The notes under the pieces were generated by a model that saw only the letters and a program-made list of their open reading frames with translations, searched no databases and had not been told where the DNA came from. Shown in pieces: positions 53,300 through 60,370 of a stretch of DNA of 64,000 nt. Location: NCBI GenBank assembly GCA_947365245.1, contig CANAWG010000007.1, forward strand, positions 1 through 64,000, in the 5' to 3' direction. This stretch comes from an uncultured Oscillibacter sp. GTDB lineage: Bacteria > Bacillota > Clostridia > Oscillospirales > Oscillospiraceae. The number at the start of each line of letters is the position of its first letter. The stretch's first letter is position 1. The position numbers were made by a program, and so were the translations under genes.

Positions 53300-53910
53300 A
53301 CGCTTTACAGGAACGACAATGGGTGGAGGCCGCCCGCCGGGGGGACCAGAGCGCCTTTGAACAGCTGGTGCTGGCCTATGAAAAGCGGGTCCTGGCCCTG
53401 ACGGGTCGGATGTGCGGCAACCCGGAGGACGGCGCCGAGGCGGCCCAGGAGGCCTTTTTGGCGGCGTGGCAGGGGCTGGGGTCTTTCCGGGGAGAGAGCA
53501 GTTTTTCCACCTGGCTGTACCGCCTGGCCTCCAACGCCTGCGTGGATCTGCTGCGGCGGGAGGGGCGGCACCGGGCCGCCGCCGGTCCCTCGCTGGACGA
53601 CGGGGAGCTGAACGTGGACGCGGCGGACCCCGCCCCCACGCCCCAGGAGGCGGCGGAGCGGGGAGAGCTGCGGGAGAGAATCGAGGAGGGTCTGCGGCAG
53701 CTGCCGGAGGAGTACCGGCAGGTGCTGGTCCTGCGGGAGATCCACCAGCTGCGCTACGAGGAGATCGCCGGGGCCCTGGACCTGGATCCGGGGACGGTGA
53801 AGTCCCGCATCAGCCGCGGGCGGAAGCGGCTGCGAAAATTTTTGCTGGAGAGCGGGAACTTTTCTCCCCGGCAGCCGTCTAAAAAAGCAGAGAAGGAGGG
53901 CTGCCAATGA
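53296..53910 (+). CDS. ECF-type RNA polymerase sigma factor
   Basis: This 204-aa sigma-70 family factor contains region 2 (about 15-80: FEQLVLAYEKRVLALTGRM, AAQEAFLAAWQGL, FSTWLYRLASNACVDLLRR) and region 4 (about 130-180: LPEEYRQVLVLREI, RYEEIAGALDLDPGTVKSR). The linker between them is acidic. Start and stop both overlap neighbours by ATGA, so it is coupled to dus before it and the anti-sigma gene after it. The signal it answers is unknown; the partner's membrane topology suggests an envelope cue. Confidence 0.93.
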   Translation: MNALQERQWVEAARRGDQSAFEQLVLAYEKRVLALTGRMCGNPEDGAEAAQEAFLAAWQGLGSFRGESSFSTWLYRLASNACVDLLRREGRHRAAAGPSLDDGELNVDAADPAPTPQEAAERGELRERIEEGLRQLPEEYRQVLVLREIHQLRYEEIAGALDLDPGTVKSRISRGRKRLRKFLLESGNFSPRQPSKKAEKEGCQ

Positions 53911-54833
53911 AATACTGTGAAGAATTTGCGGCCCTTTTGGACCTGTATGTGGACGGGGAGCTGTCCGCCGAGGAGGCCGCCCGGGTGCAGACGCATCTGA
54001 AAACCTGCCCCGGCTGCCGGCGCTATGTGGACGACGCCCTGGCCATCCGCGCCGCCTTTCCGGAGGCGGAGGAGACGGCGGTGCCGGAGGGCTTCGCCGA
54101 GAGCGTCATGGCCGCCGTCCGGGAGTCGGAGGGAAAAAAGGCCGCCGGCCGCCGGCGGGTGTACTGGCGGAACGTGATGCTGCCCCTGGCGGCCTGCTTC
54201 GCTCTGGTGGTGCTGCTGCGGACGATTCCCGGGGCCGGGAAGGACGCCCCCGCCGACGCGCCCGCTGCCGCCATGGACACCGCCGTGTCCTACAGCGCCG
54301 CGGAGAGTGAGGCTGAGACTTACGATTATGGTGCTGCCGACGCCCCCGCCGCCGCCCCCTACGGCCTCGCCGCCGCCCCACAGGCGGCGGACAGCGAGGC
54401 ATCCCCGGAGGAGGCGGACGCCGCGCCGCCCCAGGAGACGGCGGGCGGCATGACGCCCAAGGAGGAGGGAGCCGGCTCCTCCCGCATTCTCACGGCGCCC
54501 ACCGCCGCGCCCCAGGATGGTCCCGCCGCGGATAACGGGGCTGCGGAAGTCCCCGCCCCCCAGCCGGAGGAGGCCGCGGTGACAGCCGCGGCGGAGCCGG
54601 ACGCCGCGGAGGGCGGGGGCCGGGTCATCCGCCTGACGGCGGCCCAGGCCGGAGAACTGCTGGCGGAGCTGCCCTACACCGTTGAAGCGGACGGAGCTCA
54701 CTGCTACCAGCTGCCAAGCGGTGACTTTGACGCACTGCTGGAGACCTTGGCGGAACAGGGAATCTTCCCGACGCAGGAGCCGGCGGAGGATTTCCCCGCG
54801 GGATACGATTTGGTATATGTGACGAAAGAATAG
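53907..54833 (+). CDS. Membrane anti-sigma factor with zinc-finger domain
   Basis: This 308-aa partner of the preceding sigma factor has an N-terminal anti-sigma zinc finger (residues about 1-45: EEFAALLDLYVDGELSAEE and HLKTCPGC, the HxxxCxxC pattern). A cytoplasmic segment, one membrane span (about residues 91-108, VMLPLAACFALVVLL), a long Ala/Pro/Glu-rich extracytoplasmic stretch (about 115-235) and a compact C-terminal domain (about 240-308) follow. The C-terminal domain could be a sensor. ATG 53907 overlaps the sigma stop. A strong terminator follows. Confidence 0.88.
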   Translation: MKYCEEFAALLDLYVDGELSAEEAARVQTHLKTCPGCRRYVDDALAIRAAFPEAEETAVPEGFAESVMAAVRESEGKKAAGRRRVYWRNVMLPLAACFALVVLLRTIPGAGKDAPADAPAAAMDTAVSYSAAESEAETYDYGAADAPAAAPYGLAAAPQAADSEASPEEADAAPPQETAGGMTPKEEGAGSSRILTAPTAAPQDGPAADNGAAEVPAPQPEEAAVTAAAEPDAAEGGGRVIRLTAAQAGELLAELPYTVEADGAHCYQLPSGDFDALLETLAEQGIFPTQEPAEDFPAGYDLVYVTKE

Positions 54834-54877
54834 GGAAAGAGGGAAGCGCAAATGATTGCGTTTCCCTCTTTCCTTTT
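54834..54877 (+). terminator. Rho-independent terminator after the anti-sigma gene
   Basis: An 18-bp stem (GGAAAGAGGGAAGCGCAA with its complement, one wobble) and a 4-base loop are followed by TTTT. It begins right at the stop codon. Confidence 0.92.
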
Positions 54878-54888
54878 GGCCGCGGGTG

Positions 54889-54897
54889 TGGTATGAT
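54889..54897 (+). promoter_or_regulatory. Extended -10 promoter of queT leader
   Basis: TG-G-TATGAT forms an extended -10; no good -35 is seen. Transcription would start near 54,904, exactly where the first hairpin of the leader begins. Confidence 0.55.
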
Positions 54898-54903
54898 ACT
54901 TTC

Positions 54904-55063
54904 GACAGGTGCCATCTCCCTGTCCAAGCGTCCGGCGCGCCGGGCGTTCGTTCGATGTACCAGATGGGGCATCGTTCTCTAAACAAAAAAATGGAGGCCG
55001 CCCGGGCCTTACCACGGGCATTTTTCCGCGTCCGCGGGCCTCCGAACCCAACAAAAAAGGAGG
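54904..55063 (+). promoter_or_regulatory. Candidate preQ1 (class III-like) riboswitch and ribosome-site switch before queT
   Basis: The leader starts with hairpin GACAGG/CCTGTC (54904-09, 54919-24). Two further hairpins follow (about 54,928-54,950 and CGATG/CATCG at about 54,953-54,974), then an A-rich tract AAACAAAAAA (54,981-54,990) and ATGGAGG. The first loop (CCAT/CTC) can pair with ATGG or GGAG after the A-tract, an H-type pseudoknot as in preQ1 aptamers. Downstream, GGCCTCC (55037-43) can pair either with GGAGGCC (54993-99) or with the ribosome site GGAGG (55059-63). That gives two exclusive states. The class-III name rests on the downstream queT gene and this layout, not on a covariance search. 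Confidence 0.6.
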
Positions 55064-55073
55064 CTCTTTTTTC

Positions 55074-55583
55074 ATGTCCAAACCCCGTGTTTCCATCCAC
55101 TGGCTGACCCTGGCGGCCGTCATCGCCGCCGCCTACGCCGCCCTGACGCTGTTGCTGCCCATCCCCCAGTACGGCCCCGTCCAGTTCCGGGCGGCGGAGG
55201 CCATGACGCTTTTGCCGTTTTTGTTCCCGGAGGCCATCCCCGGGCTGGCGGTGGGGTGCTTTCTGGCAAATCTCCTGGGCTCGCCCTACGTGCTGGACTG
55301 GATCTTCGGCACCCTGGCCACGGTCCTGGCGGCCCTGTGGACATCCAGAATGCCCAACCGATACCTGGCGGCGGTGCCGCCGGTGGTGTGCAACGCCCTG
55401 ATCGTGGGGGCGGAGATCGCCTGGTCCTCCGCGGGGGCCGGTGCGGCGTTCCTCCCCGCCTTTTTGATGAACGCCGTCACCGTGGGTCTGGGAGAGGCGC
55501 TGGTGTGCTTTCTCCTGGGGGCGCTGCTGCTACGGGCGCTGGAGCAGGTGCCCGCCCTGCGGAGCCGGTTTGATCGAACATAA
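55074..55583 (+). CDS. queT: QueT-type queuosine-precursor transporter (ECF S component)
   Basis: QueT proteins are substrate-binding membrane components of ECF transporters, thought to import queuosine precursors. The 169-aa protein has about six hydrophobic segments, with AAVIAAAYAALTLLLPI near the N-terminus and the hallmark PQYGPVQFRAAEAMTLLPFL near residue 30. AIPGLAVGCFLANLLGSPYV follows. ATG 55074 has AAAAAAGGAGG upstream, placed inside a leader with alternative pairings. The ECF ATPase/energy-coupling genes are not nearby. Confidence 0.92.
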   Translation: MSKPRVSIHWLTLAAVIAAAYAALTLLLPIPQYGPVQFRAAEAMTLLPFLFPEAIPGLAVGCFLANLLGSPYVLDWIFGTLATVLAALWTSRMPNRYLAAVPPVVCNALIVGAEIAWSSAGAGAAFLPAFLMNAVTVGLGEALVCFLLGALLLRALEQVPALRSRFDRT

Positions 55584-55622
55584 AAGAACTGCGTCCCGCT
55601 TTTTGCGGGACGCAGCTCTTTT
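55582..55622. terminator. Bidirectional terminator between queT and rubredoxin
   Basis: An 11-bp stem CTGCGTCCCGC with complement, extended by AAAAGA/TCTTTT after one mismatch, surrounds a T-loop. A/T runs on both sides serve both convergent genes. Confidence 0.92.
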
Positions 55623-55782
55623 ACTGCACCTCTTTGAAGAGATCCTTGTCCACCCCGCAGAGGGGGCAGATCCAGTCCGCCGGGAGATCCTCCCACTTGG
55701 TGCCGGGGGCAATGCCGTGGTCCGGGTCGCCCGCCGCCTCGTCGTAGATATAGCCGCAGGGTACGCACTGGTATTTCTTCAT
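55621..55782 (-). CDS. Rubredoxin
   Basis: This 53-aa iron-sulphur electron carrier has [32 protein letters not shown] followed by CPLCGVD in pieces: both CxxCG iron ligands are intact (near residues 6-10 and 39-43). It is an anaerobe's redox carrier, often for detoxifying oxygen or peroxide, but no partner enzyme is adjacent. ATG 55782 is preferred over 55785, as AAGGAG then lies 8 bases away. Confidence 0.95.
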   Translation of the reverse strand: MKKYQCVPCGYIYDEAAGDPDHGIAPGTKWEDLPADWICPLCGVDKDLFKEVQ

Positions 55783-55872
55783 CATAAACACTCCTTTTAT
55801 CAACATGGGGTTTTTCTATTATATAGCAAACTTCCCCGCTTTACCGCTATTGCATTTGCAACATTTTCCCGA

Positions 55873-58170
55873 CTATCCCAACTTTTTCCGGATTTTCGCC
55901 TTGATCTCCGGGGACAGCAGCTTTCCCGCGGCCCGCACCGGCAGGGGCGGCAGGGTCAAAAACCGCCTGCGCACCGCGTCAAAGGGCTCCAGGGCGTAGG
56001 CGGCGAAAAAGGCCGCCCGGTCCGGGGGGCAGGCGGTGGGGGAGGCCAGCCGGGGATTTCCGGCGATGGCCCTCTCCACGGGGAAAGCCTGGCGGCCCAG
56101 GGGAAGCTGGTCGAATATATGGCTGCCGTGGGCCGTGTTCACCAGCAGGAGGCTGACGCCCCACCGCTGCTGCTCCGGCAGCTCGTCGGGGTTCAGGCCC
56201 CAGAAGTCCCCCAGGGTGAAGTCCCCGGGCCGGGTCATGGAGGCGTAGGGGCAGCGGTAACAGCTGGGCCGCAGGAACAGCGCCCGGCCGAAGGCGTGGC
56301 CGTACTCCGTACGGAACAGGGGGGCGGAGGTCACGGAGCCGTCGTCGTAGACGGCGGTGAAGTGGCTGTCCTTCCATCCGGTGACCTTGTTGCGGAACCG
56401 CACCGCCTGGAGGCCCTTGCGCTTTGCCAGCAGGCGGGCGGTGTCCTCCCACACGCCGGGGGAGGGCACCCCGTGGCACACCAGGTCGCAGGTGGTGAGA
56501 TTTTCCGGACGGCCCCCCAGATAGCGGTAAAGGCCGTCCACCTGACAGGGGGTGCCGGAGAAGAGCACCTGACGGCTCTCCAGGCAGGCTTTCACCGTGC
56601 GGAACGTGCCCGCGAGGTCGCTCTGGACGTATTTTGCCCCCCGCAGGCGCCACAGGTCCTCCTTGCAAAAGCACGCCGTGTGGCGCAGGTGCTGCCGGCT
56701 GTCAAAGGCGGCGCCGAACACCACGCCGCCGCTCTCCAGGATGAACTCCGCCAGGGCGGTGAACACGCCGCCGGAGGTGGAGTCCCGCCGGATGGCGTCA
56801 TCCCGGTTCCAGGCGGCGAAAGCCGCCGGCAGGGGTTTTTGCTCCAGGGGGTGGAGAATGGGACAGACGGCGGTGCAGCGGCCGCAGCGAACGCATTTTT
56901 CGGGATCCACCGCCGGACGGGAGAAGCCCTCCCGGTCCCGCGCCATGGAGATGGCGTCCTTCGGGCAGACGGCGGCGCAGGCGGTGCAGCCGGTGCAGTG
57001 GGTCTGATCCGCCAGGACGGGGGACGGGGCCTCCGCCGGCGGCGGCGCGGGAGATTCCTCCCGGTATTCCTCGTTTCGCAGCGCGGCTTCCAGATAGCGC
57101 AGAGAGGACCGGCGGGCCGCCAGCAGGCGCCGCTCCGCCGCCGCCCAGTCCACAGGCGTTTTCAGGTCCGCGGCGTCGCCCTTGCCCACGATCCGCTCCG
57201 CCAGCCCCAGGCGGCTGAGGAGGCTGAACGTCCGGGAGGTCTCCGGCGCGGCCAGCTCCCGGGGGGAGACGGCGGTGAAAAACGGCTTTTGAAACTGAAC
57301 GGAGAACACCGTCCCGTGGAAAGAGTTGGTACACACGAAGCTGGCGTCCCGGAACAGGCCCAGAAACTCCGCCGGCCCCGCGTCCAGCACGCAGCGGGCT
57401 TTCGGGTGGACTTTTCGCCGCGTGCCGCACAGCTGTACCACCGGAAGCCCCGTCTCCTCCGCAAGACGCCGGATATAGGGCTCCAGCGGCCCCGGGGCGC
57501 TGATGCAGTAGCAGAGAATATAGCCCTTTCCGGTGCAGGCGTGGCTTGACGCCATTTGGGCCCAGTCCTCCCGGGAGGGCAGCAGCGTGGGGTCCAGCAC
57601 CACCGGCGCGTCCCGCCCGGTCAGCTCCCGGACGATTACCGCCCCCTGGCTCTCCCGGACGGAGAGGTGGGAGAACCGCGCAAGATACCTCCGCAGCTCC
57701 TCCTCCATTCCGTCGGGGATCCGGGGGACGCCGAAAGAGGGGGCGTAGGCGATCTTCCGCCGGTCCGAGAACGCGCCGAAGAACACGGGGTCAAAGTGCC
57801 CGTCCGGGAAAATCGTGGGGTTCCAGATCTGGTCGCTGCCGGAGAGAATCAGGTCATAGGGCAGCTCCGCCGACCGCAGCTCCGCAAAGCTCTCAAACCG
57901 GTGGGGGGAGATGTGGAGCTGCCGACGGGAGAAGTCCTCAAACCGCTCGTAGCGGGTCTTCAGGGGCTTGTAGTGGAGGGCGGTGTGGGCGTCCGCCGCA
58001 GCGGAGCCCAGGCCCGTGGGAGCCCGGAAGAGGTCGTTGTTCTGGTTGACGTAGTAGTCGATGATCTCACAGCTTCCGCCCAGGGACTCCACCGCCCGCT
58101 GCGTGGCCGCCGCCTGGAGGGCCGCCCCGTAGTGGTGGATGTGGTAAAAGGTCACAAGTCCTGTTTTCAA
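55873..58170 (-). CDS. Fusion of polysaccharide pyruvyl transferase domain with ferredoxin/F420-hydrogenase-beta (FrhB-like) domain
   Basis: A single 765-residue frame. Residues about 1-310 form a polysaccharide pyruvyl-transferase (WcaK-type) domain: GLVTFYHIHHYGAALQAAAT, LILSGSDQIWNP, IAYAPSFG and VCTNSFHGTVFSVQF near 270. Residues about 370-425 form a two-cluster ferredoxin: CTGCTACAAVCPKDAI and CVRCGRCTAVCPIL. Residues about 435-765 resemble the F420-hydrogenase/dehydrogenase beta subunit: STSGGVFTALAEFILES, FSGTPCQVDGLYRYLGG and TCDLVCHGVPSPGVW. The start is probably TTG 58170 after AAAGGAAG. Parts of such proteins normally occur separately in surface-polysaccharide clusters; none is nearby. 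The reaction is unknown. Confidence 0.88.
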   Translation of the reverse strand: MKTGLVTFYHIHHYGAALQAAATQRAVESLGGSCEIIDYYVNQNNDLFRAPTGLGSAAADAHTALHYKPLKTRYERFEDFSRRQLHISPHRFESFAELRSAELPYDLILSGSDQIWNPTIFPDGHFDPVFFGAFSDRRKIAYAPSFGVPRIPDGMEEELRRYLARFSHLSVRESQGAVIVRELTGRDAPVVLDPTLLPSREDWAQMASSHACTGKGYILCYCISAPGPLEPYIRRLAEETGLPVVQLCGTRRKVHPKARCVLDAGPAEFLGLFRDASFVCTNSFHGTVFSVQFQKPFFTAVSPRELAAPETSRTFSLLSRLGLAERIVGKGDAADLKTPVDWAAAERRLLAARRSSLRYLEAALRNEEYREESPAPPPAEAPSPVLADQTHCTGCTACAAVCPKDAISMARDREGFSRPAVDPEKCVRCGRCTAVCPILHPLEQKPLPAAFAAWNRDDAIRRDSTSGGVFTALAEFILESGGVVFGAAFDSRQHLRHTACFCKEDLWRLRGAKYVQSDLAGTFRTVKACLESRQVLFSGTPCQVDGLYRYLGGRPENLTTCDLVCHGVPSPGVWEDTARLLAKRKGLQAVRFRNKVTGWKDSHFTAVYDDGSVTSAPLFRTEYGHAFGRALFLRPSCYRCPYASMTRPGDFTLGDFWGLNPDELPEQQRWGVSLLLVNTAHGSHIFDQLPLGRQAFPVERAIAGNPRLASPTACPPDRAAFFAAYALEPFDAVRRRFLTLPPLPVRAAGKLLSPEIKAKIRKKLG

Positions 58171-58207
58171 GGGCAAGACTTCCTTTCTCTTCTGGCTCTG
58201 TCTGCCG

Positions 58208-58708
58208 TCAGGGCAGGTCCGGAACCTGCTCCGGGGGAACCAGCAGGTCGTCCTCGGCGATCCACTCCTCCACGTCCACCACCTGGAACTCGGTCTCCGT
58301 GCGGCGGATCACCACCTTTTCAAGCCCCGCGTTGATGACCAGCCGCCGGCACATGGAGCAGGAGGTGGCGTCGGGGAGGAGCGCCCCGGTGCGGGCGTCC
58401 CGGCCCACCAGGTACAGCGTGCCGCCCACGGTGTCCCGCCGGGCGGCGGAGATGATGGCGTTGGCCTCGGCGTGGACGCTGCGGCACAGCTCGTACCGCT
58501 CGCCCCGGGGCACCCGCATGGCCTCCCGGGAGCAGTAGCCCAGGTCCACGCAGTTGGCCCGGCCCCGGGGGGCGCCGTTGTAGCCGGTGGCGATGATCTC
58601 GTCGTTTTTCACGATGATGGCCCCGTAGACCCGGCGCAGGCAGGTGGCCCGCTCCAGCACGGTCTCCGCGATGTCCAGGTAGTAGTTCTCCTTGCTGATG
58701 CGCTTCAT
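58208..58708 (-). CDS. dCMP deaminase family protein (ComEB-like)
   Basis: This 166-aa zinc-dependent deaminase of the dCMP/ComEB group converts dCMP to dUMP in characterised members. The zinc site is intact: CRSVHAEANAI (His, Glu) near residue 80 and DATSCSMCRRLVINAG (two Cys) near residue 115. YLDIAETVLERATCLRRVYGAII is a family N-terminal signature. ATG 58708 has GGAGGG upstream. It lies between the fusion gene and a palindrome-rich gap. Confidence 0.9.
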   Translation of the reverse strand: MKRISKENYYLDIAETVLERATCLRRVYGAIIVKNDEIIATGYNGAPRGRANCVDLGYCSREAMRVPRGERYELCRSVHAEANAIISAARRDTVGGTLYLVGRDARTGALLPDATSCSMCRRLVINAGLEKVVIRRTETEFQVVDVEEWIAEDDLLVPPEQVPDLP

Positions 58709-58808
58709 GGACAGCCCTCCGTCTCTGTATGTGAAAATCTGTATAATTTGGCCTGACAATTATAACACGGTTTTGTGGGGTTTGGCAAGGCGCGGAGCGC
58801 AGGTAAAA

Positions 58809-58855
58809 GTTTCGCCAGCCTTTTCAAAGGCTGTGGGTCCAGGGCAAAGCCCTGG
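58809..58855. repeat. Palindromic repeat unit, left copy
   Basis: GTTTCGCC leads into a hairpin core AGCCTTTTCAAAGGCT (58817-32) and a second hairpin CCAGGGC/GCCCTGG (58839-55). The same arrangement occurs in reverse at 58985-59060. Between the two are further hairpins, including TTTGCCGCCC/GGGCGGCAAA (58917-26, 58930-39). The whole gap 58,709-59,062 has no gene. Confidence 0.65.
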
Positions 58856-58984
58856 CGGGTTTGGGCGGAGCCCAGGGAGCTGCGTGGAGAGTGGATTTTA
58901 ATGGGGAAGGACACTGTTTGCCGCCCGCGGGGCGGCAAAGGCGCTCTCAGACGCGGGTGTTACAATATCCAAACGGGAGCTGGA

Positions 58985-59060
58985 GTTTCGCGCCGTGCGC
59001 GGCGCGACCCGGGGCGCCGCCCCGGGACCCCGCAAGCCTTTGAAAAGGCTTGCGCGAAAC
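58985..59060. repeat. Palindromic repeat unit, right (inverted) copy
   Basis: Outer ends GTTTCGCGC (58985-93) and GCGCGAAAC (59052-60) are perfect inverted repeats. Inside are the hairpins CCCGGGGCG/CGCCCCGGG (59008-26) and AAGCCTTTGAAAAGGCTT (59034-51). Its reverse complement aligns with the left copy over GTTTCGC, the AGCCTTT core and the GGGTCC-type stem. It starts 2 bases past the xdhC stop and may act as its terminator. Confidence 0.7.
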
Positions 59061-59062
59061 AT

Positions 59063-60079
59063 TTATCTGCGCTCCCCGCTCCCCTGCACGCCCGCCCGGA
59101 CGGCGATCAGCTCCGCCGCCACGGAGACGGCGATCTCCTCCGGCGTCTCCGCGCCAATGGCAAGGCCGATGGGGGCGTGGACGGCGGCGTATTCCTCCGC
59201 CGTGAACCCCGCCGCCAGCAGACGCTCCCGGCACAGGGCCAGCTTCTTCCGGGAGCCGATGCAGCCCAGGTACTTCACGCCGCTGCGGAGAGTTTGCTCC
59301 AGCACCTCGTAGTCCGCCTGGTGGCCCCGGGTCATGATGACCACATAGTCGTCCGCCGTCAGGGAGATCTGTTCCCCGATCTTTGTGAAATCCCCGCTGA
59401 GGACCGCCTCCGCCTGGGGGAAGAGGGCGGGGTCGGCGAACTCGGGCCGGTCGTCGTACACCACCGGGCGGAAGCCCACCGCCGCGATGGCGGGCACTAG
59501 GGCCCGGGAGACGTGGCCGCCGCCGAAGATGTAGACCCGCCCCGCCCGCACCATGGGGACCGCCAGCCAGCCGCCGGACAGGGCGGGCCTGTTTTGCAGC
59601 AGGGCGGACAGATCCTTTGGCGGGTTCTCCAAATGCCGGGGTCCGTTCCGGTCCGCCGTGCCCAGGACGGCGCCGTCCTCTTGGACATTCAGCACCAGCC
59701 AGGTGTCCAGGTTCCCGGCGGAGGCCTCCATCAGATCCCGCAGAGCCGCGATGGCGCCATCGTCCCCGGCGGGGAGGTACTGGAACCGCACCGTCACGTC
59801 GCCGCCGCAGACCATGCCCAGGCTGGCGGCGTCCCCCTGGACGAAGCGGAAGCGCCGCGATTCACAGCCGCCCCGCTCCAAAAGCTCCGCCGCCAGCCGC
59901 TGGGCCTCGTACTCCACATTGCCGCCGCCGATGGTCCCCAGGGCCCGTCCCCCGGGGAACACCGCCATCAGCGCCCCGGACCCCCGGGGCGTGGAGCCGC
60001 TACTCTCCGTGACGGCCACCAGCTCCACCGGCCGGCCCGATTCCAGAGCGTGGACGATGCTCCGCACCCATTCCCGCAT
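59063..60079 (-). CDS. XdhC/CoxI-family protein
   Basis: XdhC-type proteins bind molybdenum cofactor and help insert its sulphurated form into xanthine dehydrogenase and relatives. The 338-aa protein has the XdhC/CoxI N-domain (about 1-75, AVTESSGSTPRGSGALMAVFPGG and GTIGGGNVE) and the Rossmann-like C-domain (about 180-335, VYIFGGGHVSRALVPAIAAVGF, DYVVIMTRGHQADYEVL, YLGCIGSRKK). ATG 60079 has AGGAGGTG 7 bases upstream. No molybdoenzyme gene is adjacent in the window. Confidence 0.92.
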   Translation of the reverse strand: MREWVRSIVHALESGRPVELVAVTESSGSTPRGSGALMAVFPGGRALGTIGGGNVEYEAQRLAAELLERGGCESRRFRFVQGDAASLGMVCGGDVTVRFQYLPAGDDGAIAALRDLMEASAGNLDTWLVLNVQEDGAVLGTADRNGPRHLENPPKDLSALLQNRPALSGGWLAVPMVRAGRVYIFGGGHVSRALVPAIAAVGFRPVVYDDRPEFADPALFPQAEAVLSGDFTKIGEQISLTADDYVVIMTRGHQADYEVLEQTLRSGVKYLGCIGSRKKLALCRERLLAAGFTAEEYAAVHAPIGLAIGAETPEEIAVSVAAELIAVRAGVQGSGERR

Positions 60080-60116
60080 AAAGTACACCTCCTGTTGTTT
60101 TTCTCATGATACCACA

Positions 60117-60151
60117 TTTTTCCCCCGGGGCAAACGGTCCCGGGGGAAAAA
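60117..60151. repeat. Thirteen-bp hairpin in the xdhC-regulator gap
   Basis: Arms TTTTTCCCCCGGG and CCCGGGGGAAAAA around 9 bases form an A/T-flanked terminator-like hairpin facing both ways. A second hairpin, GCCAAGGG/CCCTTGGC (60156-63, 60180-87), follows. They lie in the 291-bp divergent gap between xdhC and the regulator-like gene. Confidence 0.65.
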
Positions 60152-60203
60152 TTTTGCCAAGGGGCCGGCCTCCGTCGGACCCTTGGCGTTCTCCCGGTTC
60201 TGC

Positions 60204-60240
60204 TACAATTTCATCAAAACTGTCAAAAATGTGACAGTTT
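60204..60240 (+). promoter_or_regulatory. Promoter and putative operator of the recombinase-like gene
   Basis: TACAAT with an upstream TG (60204-60209) is a plausible extended -10. Immediately downstream, where transcription should start, lies AAACTGTCA, 6 bases, TGACAGTTT (60217-60240), a perfect 9-base-arm palindrome in an AT-rich context. This is the classic position of a repressor site. Confidence 0.55.
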
Positions 60241-60328
60241 CGCCAAAATCGCACATTTTCCAATGGAATTTTCTCCTCTAGAATGTGAGACAAACCATTT
60301 TAAAAATGGAAAATCTTTACATTTCATT

Positions 60329-60349
60329 CACTTGCGTTACAAGTGTAAC
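60329..60349. repeat. Overlapping palindromes CACTTG/CAAGTG and GTTACA/TGTAAC
   Basis: CACTTG-N5-CAAGTG (60329-45) overlaps GTTACA-AG-TGTAAC (60336-49), about 20 bases before the start of the recombinase-like gene. GTTACACTTGCG, sharing the same words, recurs just after that gene at 61688-61699. The pair could be binding sites for the encoded protein. Confidence 0.5.
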
Positions 60350-60370
60350 CGAACGGGGAGGAGGACCGTC

